From: Candidatus Azambacteria bacterium
GTDB lineage: Bacteria > Patescibacteriota > Minisyncoccia > GWC2-36-17 > JACQAJ01
Assembly: GCA_016195045.1 (NCBI GenBank)
Contig: JACQAJ010000022.1
Coordinates: 1-39,772, forward strand
Direction of reading: 5' to 3'
DNA: 39,772 bases
The position numbers and the translations under genes were made by a program. This document shows, piece after piece, positions 17,595 through 25,271 of this stretch (the first letter of the stretch is position 1; the number at the start of each line of letters is the position of its first letter). The notes beneath the pieces are model-generated. The model saw only the letters and a list, made by a program, of their open reading frames with translations, was not told the origin of the DNA and did not search any database.

Positions 17595-17601
17595 AATCAA
17601 C

Positions 17602-18450
17602 ATGAATAAAATTAATAAATATCTCCTGATCATTGTCTGGTTGAGTATTGGTTTAAATATTTCACCGCCGATCTGGGCTAAAGAATCTTCTGTAGATAAA
17701 GAAGAAAGACCTAAAATCAGAATCCTGATTGTTCCTGGCCATGACAAGGAAAACTATGGCTCTCAGTTTAAAAAAATAAAGGAGGCCAATCTAACTCTGG
17801 CTCTGGCTAATCGCCTACTAAAGTTATTGAAAAATAATAATCGTTTTGAAACCTGGATCACTCGAGATAAACTAGGCTATAAGACAGAATTCAAGAATTA
17901 TTTTTCCGAGAATAAACAAGCAATCAAAGATTTTATTAGCACCCTAAAAAGCAATTATCAAGAATCGATTATTTCCAAAAAAATTGTCCTTGTAAAAAAA
18001 GTTCCTCACGCGAATGCGAAGCCAGTTGTTGTTTCCACTCTTTTCGGTATTAATAAATGGATTGATGAAAATAAAATAGATTTAGTTTTACATATCCATT
18101 TTAATGATTATCCAAGAAAAAAAACTGTTAGAGCTGGAAAATATACTGGCTTTACTGTTTACTATCCGGAAAAACAGCTAATCAATCATGAAATTAGCGC
18201 TAAAATCGCTAATCATCTTTTTAAAGATCTGAAAAAAAAATTCAAACCAAGCAATTACAAAAAAGAGAACGGTGGCTTAGTCGAAGACCAGGTTTTGATT
18301 GCCATGGGAACTAAACAGTCCCTTAATTCCCAAACAGCCACCATCTTAATTGAATATGGTTATATCTACGAACCAAAATTCCAAAAAGAAAAAACCCTCG
18401 ATCAACTAGCCTTAATTACTTATCAGTCGTTAATCAATTACTTTAAGTAA
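17602..18450 (+). CDS. Exported N-acetylmuramoyl-L-alanine amidase (Amidase_3 type)
   Basis: Residues 1-26 form a signal peptide (positive MNKINK, hydrophobic YLLIIVWLSIGLNIS, then PPIWAKE). The mature part has the zinc amidase pattern: ligand His in IVPGHDKENYG, Glu in KEANLTLALANRLL, second His in LVLHIHFNDYP, and catalytic Glu in ILIEYGYI. The insert between the first two motifs and the later ones is long, and the end is followed directly by the stop, so no cell-wall-binding domain is attached. It cleaves the bond between N-acetylmuramic acid and the stem peptide, probably in remodelling or daughter separation. 282 residues. Confidence 0.85.
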   Translation: MNKINKYLLIIVWLSIGLNISPPIWAKESSVDKEERPKIRILIVPGHDKENYGSQFKKIKEANLTLALANRLLKLLKNNNRFETWITRDKLGYKTEFKNYFSENKQAIKDFISTLKSNYQESIISKKIVLVKKVPHANAKPVVVSTLFGINKWIDENKIDLVLHIHFNDYPRKKTVRAGKYTGFTVYYPEKQLINHEISAKIANHLFKDLKKKFKPSNYKKENGGLVEDQVLIAMGTKQSLNSQTATILIEYGYIYEPKFQKEKTLDQLALITYQSLINYFK

Positions 18451-18499
18451 TTAGCTAATAGGAATAATAAATCAAAATTTAAAAATCCAAAATAAATAA

Positions 18500-18520
18500 C
18501 CCGCACTAACTAAGTACGGG
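18500..18520. terminator. Bidirectional terminator between convergent genes
   Basis: CCCGCACT / AGTACGGG, 8-bp stem with one mismatch and a 5-nt loop, flanked by ATATTTATTTG on one side and TTATTTATTTTGG on the other strand. It separates the amidase gene from the RRM gene. Confidence 0.6.
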
Positions 18521-18548
18521 ATATTTATTTGAATCAGTAATCCTAATA

Positions 18549-18899
18549 TTACCAGCTTCTGCGGTTGCGATCTCGATCGCCACCACCAAAACCACCACGA
18601 CCACCGCCACCATTGCCACCACTGAATCCACCGGATCGTGGAGCGCGAACTTCTTGTGGGCGAGCTTCGTTAACTATAAGATTTCGACCGCCGAGATCTT
18701 TGCCATTCCACATTTCAATAGCGGCATTGGCTTCTTCATCGGTAGTCATTTCGACAAAACCAAACCCTTTTGAGCGGTTTGACATTCTGTCAATGATGAT
18801 CACAGCTGATTCAACATTGCCAGCCTTGGAAAAGGCGTCTTTCAATTCTTGTTCAGTAGTCTCATAAGAGAGACCACCAACATATAATTTTTTTGCCAT
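18549..18899 (-). CDS. RNA-binding protein, single RRM with glycine-rich tail
   Basis: 116 residues. One RRM: RNP2 is LYVGGL (residues 5-10) and RNP1 is KGFGFVEM (64-71), with the aromatic residues that stack on RNA. The tail (from about residue 88) is Gly/Arg/Asp-rich (GGFSGGNGGGGRGGFGGGDR), as in cyanobacterial Rbp and CPR cold-response RRM proteins. A role as RNA chaperone in the cold is known for relatives and inferred here. A long inverted repeat lies in the 5' region. Confidence 0.92.
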   Translation of the reverse strand: MAKKLYVGGLSYETTEQELKDAFSKAGNVESAVIIIDRMSNRSKGFGFVEMTTDEEANAAIEMWNGKDLGGRNLIVNEARPQEVRAPRSGGFSGGNGGGGRGGFGGGDRDRNRRSW

Positions 18900-18936
18900 A
18901 TTTTTTCTTATTACATCAGACTTTTTAAGGACTGAT

Positions 18937-18990
18937 AAACTAACAAGTAAGTCGACCTATTCTACGTTATCTTTTCAACTTACTTTAGTT
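18937..18990 (-). promoter_or_regulatory. Inverted repeat upstream of the RRM gene
   Basis: AAACTAACAAGTAAG (18937-18951) and CTTACTTTAGTT (18979-18990) are complementary with a small bulge. If transcribed, it would form a 5' UTR hairpin 40-90 nt before the start, which could be temperature sensitive; it could equally be spacer sequence. Confidence 0.35.
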
Positions 18991-19065
18991 ATTATGTAAT
19001 GAAGAAAGAGATACATACTTACAGTTTAATGATACTCTTAAACAATTTAAAAGTCAATAGCAAAT

Positions 19066-19166
19066 AAGTGAAAAGTGAAAAGTGAAAAATTATTCACTTT
19101 TAACTTTTAGTTTTTAGTTTTTAGTTTTTAGTTTTTAGTTTTTAGTTTTTAGTTTTTAGTTTTTAG
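19066..19166. repeat. Heptad repeat tract at the pyrH 3' end: AAGTGAA x3 and TTTTTAG x8
   Basis: Three AAGTGAA units (19066-19086), a short centre, TTCACTTTT complementary to them, then one CTTTTAG and eight exact TTTTTAG units (19104-19166). The tract runs into the coding end of pyrH: the last sense codons ACT AAA AAC and the TAA stop are made of the repeat. The TTTTTAG run has no complementary partner, so only the inner part can fold. Confidence 0.9.
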
Positions 19167-19863
19167 TTTCCAAATTTCCTTTTTTAAAAATATTAAGAAC
19201 TCGAATCGGCAAATGATTCTCATTAGCTAAAACAATAGCGGTATGATCCATAATTTGCAATTTTTGTTTGATAAAATCTGATGAGGAAATTTTCTCGATA
19301 AACTGGTGATCGGAATTAAGTTTAGGATCTTTATCGTAAATTCCATCGACCTTGGTCCCCTTAATAATGAGATCAGCATCAATTTCAATTGCTCGCAAAA
19401 TAGCCGCCGTATCAGTCGTGAAGCGTGGCGCTCCCGTACCACCAGTTAAAATAACCACGTAACCTTTTTCCAAATGCCTCATGGCTCGCCGACGAATATA
19501 GGGCTCGGCAATACTTTGCATGGTTAAGGCACTCATAACCCGAGTTTGTATTTTACGAGTTCTTTCCAAAAAATCTTGTAAAATAATTCCATTAGCCACC
19601 GTAATGATCATGCCCGCTTGATCCGCCACCACAAAACTGGAATCGATCGATTTAATAATTTGTGATCCCCGAATAATATTCCCTCCGCCAATCATAATGG
19701 CAATCTGACATTTCGTGGTTTTGATCGTATTAGAGATTTCGTCAACGATAAACTGAATGGCTTTTTTATCGAATAATATTTTACAAGCATTTTCCGAATC
19801 ACCTGTTGGACCACTCAAAGCCTCACCACTTAATTTTAAAATGACTCTTTTGATGTTTTTCAT
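19156..19863 (-). CDS. pyrH: UMP kinase
   Basis: Bacterial hexameric uridylate kinase (amino-acid-kinase fold), UMP + ATP to UDP + ADP. Visible motifs: VILKLSGEALSG at the N-terminus (phosphate loop), IMIGGGNIIRG, the UMP-site region VADQAGMIITVANG, VILTGGTGAPRFTTDTAA, and KVDGIYDKDPK. 235 residues, normal. The extreme C-terminus is encoded by the heptad tract. The usual partner frr is not adjacent; downstream comes the RRM gene. Confidence 0.95.
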   Translation of the reverse strand: MKNIKRVILKLSGEALSGPTGDSENACKILFDKKAIQFIVDEISNTIKTTKCQIAIMIGGGNIIRGSQIIKSIDSSFVVADQAGMIITVANGIILQDFLERTRKIQTRVMSALTMQSIAEPYIRRRAMRHLEKGYVVILTGGTGAPRFTTDTAAILRAIEIDADLIIKGTKVDGIYDKDPKLNSDHQFIEKISSSDFIKQKLQIMDHTAIVLANENHLPIRVLNIFKKGNLETKN

Positions 19864-19869
19864 ACCAAA

Positions 19870-20109
19870 TTAATTAAAGAAATATTTCTCTAAATCGTTT
19901 TCAGAAATATATTTTTTTGCCTGAACAAATATCTGTCTTAATAAACCCCTATCAATCTCATTATGTAATGGAATTGTTAGAGTTTCTTTTCTATTAAATT
20001 TAATACGGCGAATTTTAACATGACTACCGTGCTGATCTATCTTTTCAAAACCAAAAATATTAAATATTTTTAAGAGCTACTTACCACTAAGAACTTTTAA
20101 TTTAGGCAT
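19870..20109 (-). pseudogene. hicA: HicA-type mRNA interferase, TAG at codon 11
   Basis: The minus-strand frame reads MPKLKVLSGK, then TAG (20079-20077), then LLKIFNIFGFEKIDQHGSHV and on through TLTIPLHNEIDRGLLRQIF to a TAA at 19870. This is the HicA/YcfA fold with the catalytic His of HGSH. SGKELL is the normal family sequence, so the TAG most simply replaces a Glu codon (GAG to TAG). Without suppression the toxin cannot be made. Its start overlaps the end of hicB. Confidence 0.8.
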
Positions 20110-20323
20110 AGGTAGGAATCTCAAAATTCACAAAAAGTGGTGGTTTTGAAATCAATCCATTTCTAGAAAAAGTTTCATCGGAAAAATGTAATTTTGTCGC
20201 TTCTTTTATATTCTTCACAAGTTCATCCAGGGTTCTTCCTTGGGTAAAAATAGGAAAATCTACTGCGTGAGCAATATATTGTTTTTCTCCCTTAGATATT
20301 GAAAATTGTATAATACAGTTTAT
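20102..20323 (-). pseudogene. hicB: HicB-type antitoxin, no normal start codon
   Basis: Minus-strand frame NCIIQFSISKGEKQYIAHAV, DFPIFTQGRTLDELVKNIKE, ATKLHFSDETF to a stop at 20102. It has the partial RNase-H-like HicB fold with the TQGKTLDEL-type signature. In frame, upstream of QFSIS, there is only ATA at 20323 where the family starts with ATG, preceded by an in-frame TAG. The antitoxin has thus probably lost its start, and the toxin carries a nonsense codon, so the module is inactive. Order hicB then hicA, overlapping. Confidence 0.7.
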
Positions 20324-20393
20324 ATCCTAGCACTGTATATCCTAATAATCAAATTTTGGTCATAATATAAAGTTGGATTCTAGTTTCTAGTAA

Positions 20394-20942
20394 TTATCGC
20401 CTAATAACCACCACCTCTCCCTTGCCAATCTTAATAATCTTTGACGGCTTAGACTTGGGTCTTCCTCCTTTCAAATAAAAATCAACTTGATCACCGAAGT
20501 ATTGTTTAGCTTGCCTAATATTCTCGGCTGACCGAGAACTCTCTGGATTAGCGCTCGGTGCTACCAAAGGACCAACTACTTTTAAAATTTCGATCAGAGA
20601 TTTTTTCTTAATCAGACGAAAAGCCAGGGTTTGAGTCCCCCGATGGAGATAAGCAAACTTTCTTAATAAACAGGGTAAAATAATACTGACCGGATCAGAT
20701 TGATTCCAGAATTCCAAAAGTTTTTCTCTGGTCTTTTGATTAATCTTGATTCCAAAAAGTTTTAAATCTTCGACTGAAGAAATAAGAATGATCAAAGGCT
20801 TTTTTTTATCTCGCCCCTTAATTTTATAAATTCTCTCAACCGTCTTTTTATTGAGCGCCTGACCAACTAAACCATAAAGAGTATCGGTCAACAAAACGCC
20901 GACGCCACCATCATTTAAAATATTGAGGGTTTGATCATTCAT
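20394..20942 (-). CDS. tsaC: L-threonylcarbamoyladenylate synthase (Sua5/YrdC family)
   Basis: Makes threonylcarbamoyl-AMP for the t6A37 modification of ANN-decoding tRNAs. YrdC domain motifs: GGVGVLLTDTLYGLVGQA near the N-terminus, YKIKGRDKKKPLIILI (the K-x-R lysine/arginine loop), TLAFRL, and LVAPSANPESS (SAN motif). 182 residues from the ATG at 20942. A longer upstream frame is not used because it would lie inside the preceding LOG-family gene. It starts 1 nt after that gene's stop, so translation is likely coupled. Confidence 0.9.
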   Translation of the reverse strand: MNDQTLNILNDGGVGVLLTDTLYGLVGQALNKKTVERIYKIKGRDKKKPLIILISSVEDLKLFGIKINQKTREKLLEFWNQSDPVSIILPCLLRKFAYLHRGTQTLAFRLIKKKSLIEILKVVGPLVAPSANPESSRSAENIRQAKQYFGDQVDFYLKGGRPKSKPSKIIKIGKGEVVVIRR

Positions 20943-20943
20943 T

Positions 20944-21684
20944 CTAAGAAAAATATTTAATATGAGGTGTTTTTTTGATAATTTCAAAAGCCTCTTCGGC
21001 GGTATCGACAATCGTATAAATAAGCTGGTCTTCTTTATCGATGGCCTGAAACTTTCCATAAATAGACTGATCAACCCAAGACAAGAGCGGTTCCCAATAT
21101 TCTTTACCAACACAAATGACTGGAATCTTATTGGGAATTTTATTAGTCTGAAGCAGGGTGACTAATTCAAAAAACTCGTCGAGGGTTCCAAAACCACCAG
21201 GGAAATAAACAAAAGCCTGCGCCGAATAAGAAAGCATGGTTTTTCGGGAAAAAAAATAATGGAAACCAATACTCTTTTTAACATACTGATTAATCCGCTG
21301 TTCAAAAGGAAGTTTAATATTAATCCCGATTGATTCCCCGCCACCCTCAAAAGCCCCACGGTTACCCGCCTCCATAATTCCCGGACCACCGCCCGTAACC
21401 ACCCCATAATCATTCTCGCCCAGTAAAGTACCTAATTGACGAGCGACTTGATACCAATGACTATCCTCAGAAAATCTAGCTGACCCAAAAAAGGTCACTG
21501 TTTTAACCTCGTTAAAATTAGCTAAAAATTGAAAACCATCGACGAATTCCGACATAATCCGAAAAATCCGCCAACTAAATGATTCATGAAATTCTCCCAA
21601 TAAATTACTAGTCGGCAATTTTGAAGCTGGTAGGTTTATCCTACTTTTTAGTTCTCCATTTTTTTTAGAATTTGGTAATTTCAT
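20944..21684 (-). CDS. LOG/TIGR00730 family Rossmann-fold protein
   Basis: Lysine-decarboxylase-like fold of the LOG family (nucleoside 5'-monophosphate phosphoribohydrolase, releasing a base such as cytokinin from its ribotide). Both signatures are present: VTGGGPGIMEAGNRGA and VYFPGGFGTLDEFFE. 246 residues, with an N-terminal extension of about 50 residues before VKTVTFFGSARF. The substrate in bacteria that do not make cytokinin is uncertain. Transcribed with tsaC. Confidence 0.85.
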   Translation of the reverse strand: MKLPNSKKNGELKSRINLPASKLPTSNLLGEFHESFSWRIFRIMSEFVDGFQFLANFNEVKTVTFFGSARFSEDSHWYQVARQLGTLLGENDYGVVTGGGPGIMEAGNRGAFEGGGESIGINIKLPFEQRINQYVKKSIGFHYFFSRKTMLSYSAQAFVYFPGGFGTLDEFFELVTLLQTNKIPNKIPVICVGKEYWEPLLSWVDQSIYGKFQAIDKEDQLIYTIVDTAEEAFEIIKKTPHIKYFS

Positions 21685-21793
21685 AATACTAGATCACAAT
21701 TATTAACTCCTATCATGAATAATTTAAATATATTATAGCAAATCAAAAAATAAAAACAAACAAAAATCCCTCCGGTCCAAGAAATAATTGCAA

Positions 21794-21814
21794 CTCCTGA
21801 TGTATAATCAGGAG
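21794..21814 (-). terminator. Hairpin downstream of secY
   Basis: CTCCTGAT / ATCAGGAG, 8-bp perfect stem with a 5-nt loop, about 40 nt after the secY stop. No strong U-tract follows on the minus strand (TTGCAATTATTTC), so termination there is only probable. Confidence 0.4.
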
Positions 21815-21852
21815 ATATGAATTTCATGAAAAAGTATTAAGAAATAAGTCTA

Positions 21853-23121
21853 TTAAATTCTCTCGTAGTCCGTCATTGAGATTTGAGCTTTAATTTGTTT
21901 GGCGATCTCTAAGATAACCGAAACTAAGATCAATAAAGAGGTTCCCCCAAGAGATAAAGATGAAATACCAGAAACACCTGTAACAATGTATGGTAAAACA
22001 GCAATAATCCCCAAGAAAAGCGCGCCGGACAAAGTGATTCGATTTAAAATAAAATTAATCGTAAAAGCCGTTGGTTGACCGGGGCGAATTCCTGGAATAA
22101 AACCGCCTTGCTTCTGAAGGTTTTCCGACATTTGTTTGGGATCGAAAGTAACCGCCGTATAAAAATAAGTAAAAACCACGACTAAGAAAAAATAACTTGA
22201 TCCATAAATCCAAGGATTTTGGAAAAACCTAACCACTGCGCTCGAGGCCGACAAAAGCCACTGAATCTTAAAAAGACCGATCAAATTAGCAATCACTGAG
22301 GGAAAAAGTAAGACTGAGATCGCAAAAATGATTGGTATCACCCCCGCCATATTTAGTCTCAAGGGTAAATAAGTAGAAACTCCGCCATATAATTTAAAAC
22401 CTCGCACCCTCTTGGCATACTGAATAGGAATATTTCTTTGGGCCTCAGTAATAATAACCACAAAGACAATAGTTAGAAAAGCAATTACTAAAAACATCAG
22501 ATAACCAGAAATATCGGCTTGCGTAAAAGTAGCTAAAACTCGTTTTAATGCCTGGGGAAATCCAGCGATAATACCACCAGCAATCAATAAAGAAATACCA
22601 TTACTAATACCCTTTTCCGAAATTAATTCACCCAACCACATTAAAAAAGAGGTCCCGGCCATAATCACAATCACATTAAGGAAAAGATTAAAATTGGTCA
22701 AATTAATAATATTTTGACTTTCTAAAAGTTTTAATAAACCAAACCCCTGAAGTGCCGCCAACGGCAAAGAAAGAAAACGGGCGTATTGATTAAATTTTTT
22801 TCGACCCGCCTCACCATCTTCTTGATACATCTCTTTCAGGCCCGGAAAAATCATGGTTAAAAGTTGAAAAATAATCGTCGCGGTAATGTAAGGTCCAAGA
22901 CCAAGCATCCCAACCGAAAGATTATTAAGCGCCCCCCCAGAAAAAATATTAAGTAAACCAAAAAACTGATTATTACTCAGGAACCTGATGAGATTTTCTT
23001 TGTCGACTCCTGGAATTGGAATTGAAACGGAAATCCTAAAAATCACCAGCATAGCCAGAGTAAAAATAATTCTATCCCGTAAATTTTTAGTTTTAAATAT
23101 TCTGATGATTGTGTTCCACAT
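21853..23121 (-). CDS. secY: Preprotein translocase subunit SecY
   Basis: Channel-forming subunit of SecYEG, 422 residues, ten membrane segments recognisable as hydrophobic stretches. Hallmarks: the early SIPIPGVDKENL plug/loop region, VGMLGLGPYITATIIFQLL in TM2, QRNIPIQYAKRVRG in the cytosolic loop before TM6-7, and RPGQPTAFTINFILNRIT before TM8. It is last in the ribosomal operon; adk, map and infA, which often follow, are absent here. Confidence 0.97.
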   Translation of the reverse strand: MWNTIIRIFKTKNLRDRIIFTLAMLVIFRISVSIPIPGVDKENLIRFLSNNQFFGLLNIFSGGALNNLSVGMLGLGPYITATIIFQLLTMIFPGLKEMYQEDGEAGRKKFNQYARFLSLPLAALQGFGLLKLLESQNIINLTNFNLFLNVIVIMAGTSFLMWLGELISEKGISNGISLLIAGGIIAGFPQALKRVLATFTQADISGYLMFLVIAFLTIVFVVIITEAQRNIPIQYAKRVRGFKLYGGVSTYLPLRLNMAGVIPIIFAISVLLFPSVIANLIGLFKIQWLLSASSAVVRFFQNPWIYGSSYFFLVVVFTYFYTAVTFDPKQMSENLQKQGGFIPGIRPGQPTAFTINFILNRITLSGALFLGIIAVLPYIVTGVSGISSLSLGGTSLLILVSVILEIAKQIKAQISMTDYERI

Positions 23122-23127
23122 AAACTA

Positions 23128-23200
23128 GTTGGTAGTTGGTAGTTGGTAGTTGGTAGAAAATCTACCGTTCACTACTCACTACAAACTACTCACTACAAAC
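23128..23200. repeat. Heptad hairpin repeat, GTTGGTA family, copy 1 (rplO-secY spacer)
   Basis: Four exact GTTGGTA units (23128-23155), GAAAATC centre, then CTACC and heptads of the CTCACTA / CAAACTA type to 23200. On the mRNA the first arm begins inside rplO: its last codons GGT TTG TAG belong to the repeat. Identical to copy 2 over about 67 bp. Confidence 0.9.
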
Positions 23201-23630
23201 CAACCTTGCCGCCAGCCTTTTCAATACTCGTCTTGACTGACTTAGAAACTGAAACCCCGAAAATATTTAATTTCTTAGTCGACTCTGCTAAACCTAAAAT
23301 TTTAATACTAGGAATTTTCCCAGATACCAAATCTACTAATTTCCTGGCTACCAAACTCTTAGGATTAATATTCTCATTATTCTTAAAATTCTCATTAACT
23401 ATTTTAAGACTGACGATAGCTGGTCTTTCATAAAAACCCTTCATTTTCCAGCCCCGAAGTTTAGGAAATTTTTTTATAAGACCATAAATAGCTGGTCTGA
23501 TTTTTTTACTACCAGATCTTGCTGTTTGACCCTTGGTTCCTCGACCAGAAGTTGTTCCTCTCTTGCCACCTCGGCCAATCCTTTTTTGATCCTTCTTGGG
23601 ATATTTTGGTTTTAATTCATTTATTTGCAT
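23193..23630 (-). CDS. rplO: Ribosomal protein L15
   Basis: 145 residues. Starts MQINELKPKYPKKDQKRIGR with the glycine-rich GRGGKRGTTSGRGTKGQTARSG loop (here split over the usual L15 N-terminal tail). Follows rpsE directly: rpmD (L30), which stands between S5 and L15 in most bacteria, is missing, as is common in CPR genomes. The last two residues and stop codon lie in a GTTGGTA-family repeat. Confidence 0.95.
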   Translation of the reverse strand: MQINELKPKYPKKDQKRIGRGGKRGTTSGRGTKGQTARSGSKKIRPAIYGLIKKFPKLRGWKMKGFYERPAIVSLKIVNENFKNNENINPKSLVARKLVDLVSGKIPSIKILGLAESTKKLNIFGVSVSKSVKTSIEKAGGKVGL

Positions 23631-23669
23631 AATTTTTTCTAGTCATTCTAGATAATTAGTAAACTATAA

Positions 23670-24101
23670 TTATTTTAATATCTTAAATGCTTCTATGGCC
23701 GCCAAAGCATTATTTAATTTATTTTTAGTTTTTGACAAAATCTTGGCGGTCACATTTTCCACTCCCGCTAACTCACAAACAATTCTCACTGGCCCACCAG
23801 CAATAATTCCTCTGCCAATCTTAGCTGGTTTAAAGATCACTCGAGCTGAACTAAATTTGGCCTCTACTTCATAAGGAATTGTTTGATTCTCTCGGGGTAC
23901 TAAAATTAAATTCTTTTTAGCATCCCGAACTGCCTTATCAATCGAAGAAGCTACATCTAAACCATTGGCTAAACCAATCCCAACTTGCCCGTCATGATTC
24001 CCAACCACAATAGCGGTTCGAAAAGAAAAACGTTTACCCCCAGCTACCACCCGAGTCACCCTTCTAATATCTAAAGTTTTTTGATCAAATTCTGTTTTCA
24101 T
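23670..24101 (-). CDS. rpsE: Ribosomal protein S5
   Basis: Start set at MKTEFDQKTL (24101); an upstream in-frame ATG lies in the hairpin repeat and gives only repeat-encoded residues. 143 residues. N-terminal dsRBD (VTRVVAGGKRFSFRTAIVVG) with GIGLANGLDV, then the C-terminal fold with KIGRGIIAGGPVRIV. Decoding-site protein of the 30S subunit. Followed by rplO without L30. Confidence 0.95.
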   Translation of the reverse strand: MKTEFDQKTLDIRRVTRVVAGGKRFSFRTAIVVGNHDGQVGIGLANGLDVASSIDKAVRDAKKNLILVPRENQTIPYEVEAKFSSARVIFKPAKIGRGIIAGGPVRIVCELAGVENVTAKILSKTKNKLNNALAAIEAFKILK

Positions 24102-24107
24102 AAAATT

Positions 24108-24194
24108 AGTTATAAAGTTCATCAAATTATAAAGTTATAAAGTTCATCGAATTTCTGACTTTATAAACTTTCAACCTTACAAACTTTCAACTTA
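24108..24194. repeat. Hairpin repeat, AAGTT family, copy 1 (rplR-rpsE spacer)
   Basis: Left arm of AGTTATAAAGTTCATC-type units, right arm of ACTTTATAAACTTTCAACC-type units; motif spacing alternates 7 and 8 nt. Arms are complementary with several mismatches. Confidence 0.8.
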
Positions 24195-24195
24195 T

Positions 24196-24558
24196 CTAAA
24201 AAACCAGCCCTCCTTCTCTCGCTCCATCAGCCAAAGCCTTTACTCGGCCATGATATTTATAACCGCCCTTATCGAAGACTACCCTTTTTATCTTAATTTC
24301 ATTAGCTAAAATAGCAAGCCTCTTTCCTACTTCATAAGCCCTCTTTATTTTCCCGACAATTCCCTGACTATCGATATTCTTTTCTGAAACAGCCATTAAG
24401 ACAGAATGACTGCCGTCATCAATCAATTGGCTGTAAATATAACTATTACTTCTAAAAACACAAAGACGGGGAGTAGCTTGACTACCTTTAATTTTGGCCC
24501 GAATTCGATTGTGGCGCTTATAGCGATTGGCTTTTTTAATTTTTGAATTGTTAATCAT
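24196..24558 (-). CDS. rplR: Ribosomal protein L18
   Basis: 120 residues, 5S rRNA-binding protein. RHNRIRAKIKGSQATPRLCV near the N-terminus, FRSNSYIYSQLIDD, and the C-terminal FDKGGYKYHGRVKALADGAR are all standard. Good match in length and order (after rplF). Confidence 0.97.
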   Translation of the reverse strand: MINNSKIKKANRYKRHNRIRAKIKGSQATPRLCVFRSNSYIYSQLIDDGSHSVLMAVSEKNIDSQGIVGKIKRAYEVGKRLAILANEIKIKRVVFDKGGYKYHGRVKALADGAREGGLVF

Positions 24559-24560
24559 GA

Positions 24561-24625
24561 TAGATTAGAAAATAGTAAGTAGAATAATTTCATAATTTCA
24601 AAACTTCTACTTTCTAGTTACTTTT
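24561..24625. repeat. Imperfect hairpin in the rplF-rplR spacer
   Basis: TAGATTAGAAAATAGTAAGT followed by AGAA (24561-24584) is largely complementary to TTCTACTTTCTAGTTACTTT (24605-24624). A singleton of the same architectural type as the repeat families. Confidence 0.6.
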
Positions 24626-24631
24626 TTTATT

Positions 24632-25180
24632 TTACTTGGCGGCCGTGGCTGCCTTCTTACCAGGTTTAAGTTTTATTACTTCATCTTCATATCGAACACC
24701 GGTACCCTTATATGGTTCTGGTTTTCTCATCTTTCGAATCACGGCCGCAACTTGACCAACCAATTCTTTATCCGCACCAAAGATAGAAATAATATTTTTA
24801 GTAACAACAATTTCGATCCCGTCTGGTACAGAATATTCAATCGGATTAGTAAAACCAAGATTCAAAACTAACTTCTGATTTTCACAGACAGCCCTAAAAC
24901 CAACTCCAACCAATTTTAATTTCTTAGTAAATCCTTCATTAACCCCAATAACCATATTAGCTATTTTAGCCCGATTTAATCCCCAAAAAGCCTTAACACT
25001 ATTTCCACCTCCACCACTTCTAGAAATCGTTATTCTATTATCAACTAATTCAATTTTTAATAGAGGATGAACCAAAAAAGAAAAGCTTCCTAATTTTCCT
25101 TTTACGAAAATTAAATTACCGTCAAGTTTTACCTCAACCCCCGTTGGAACTATAATAATTTTCCTTCCTATTTTAGACAT
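24632..25180 (-). CDS. rplF: Ribosomal protein L6
   Basis: Start set at MSKIGRKIIIVPTGV (25180). The open frame extends 35 codons further upstream, but those residues (NGNEYSSPFVINSLLFVDY) are the translation of a CGAAT-type repeat and recur before L2. 182 residues. The two L6 domains are visible, with KLVGVGFRAVCENQKLVLNL and the C-terminal RKMRKPEPYKGTGVRYEDE. Binds 23S rRNA near the sarcin-ricin loop. Confidence 0.96.
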   Translation of the reverse strand: MSKIGRKIIIVPTGVEVKLDGNLIFVKGKLGSFSFLVHPLLKIELVDNRITISRSGGGGNSVKAFWGLNRAKIANMVIGVNEGFTKKLKLVGVGFRAVCENQKLVLNLGFTNPIEYSVPDGIEIVVTKNIISIFGADKELVGQVAAVIRKMRKPEPYKGTGVRYEDEVIKLKPGKKAATAAK

Positions 25181-25189
25181 AATATAATC

Positions 25190-25268
25190 CACGAATAGCA
25201 ACGAATTTATTACGAATGGCGACGAATATTCGTTGCCATTCGTGATTAACATTTGTTGGTATTCGTGT
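25190..25268. repeat. Hairpin repeat, CGAAT family, copy 1 (rpsH-rplF spacer)
   Basis: CACGAATAGCAACGAATTTA and following, with CGAAT every 10-11 nt, mirrored by ATTCGTTGCCATTCGTG-type units. The centre GGCGACGAATATTCGTTGCC is a near-perfect 20-bp palindrome. Fills the spacer. Confidence 0.9.
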
Positions 25269-25271
25269 ATT

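Noticed and set aside
19111..19166. Telomere or CRISPR-like interpretation of the TTTTTAG run
   Set aside because: It is internal to the sequence, has no spacers, and belongs with the other heptad tracts.
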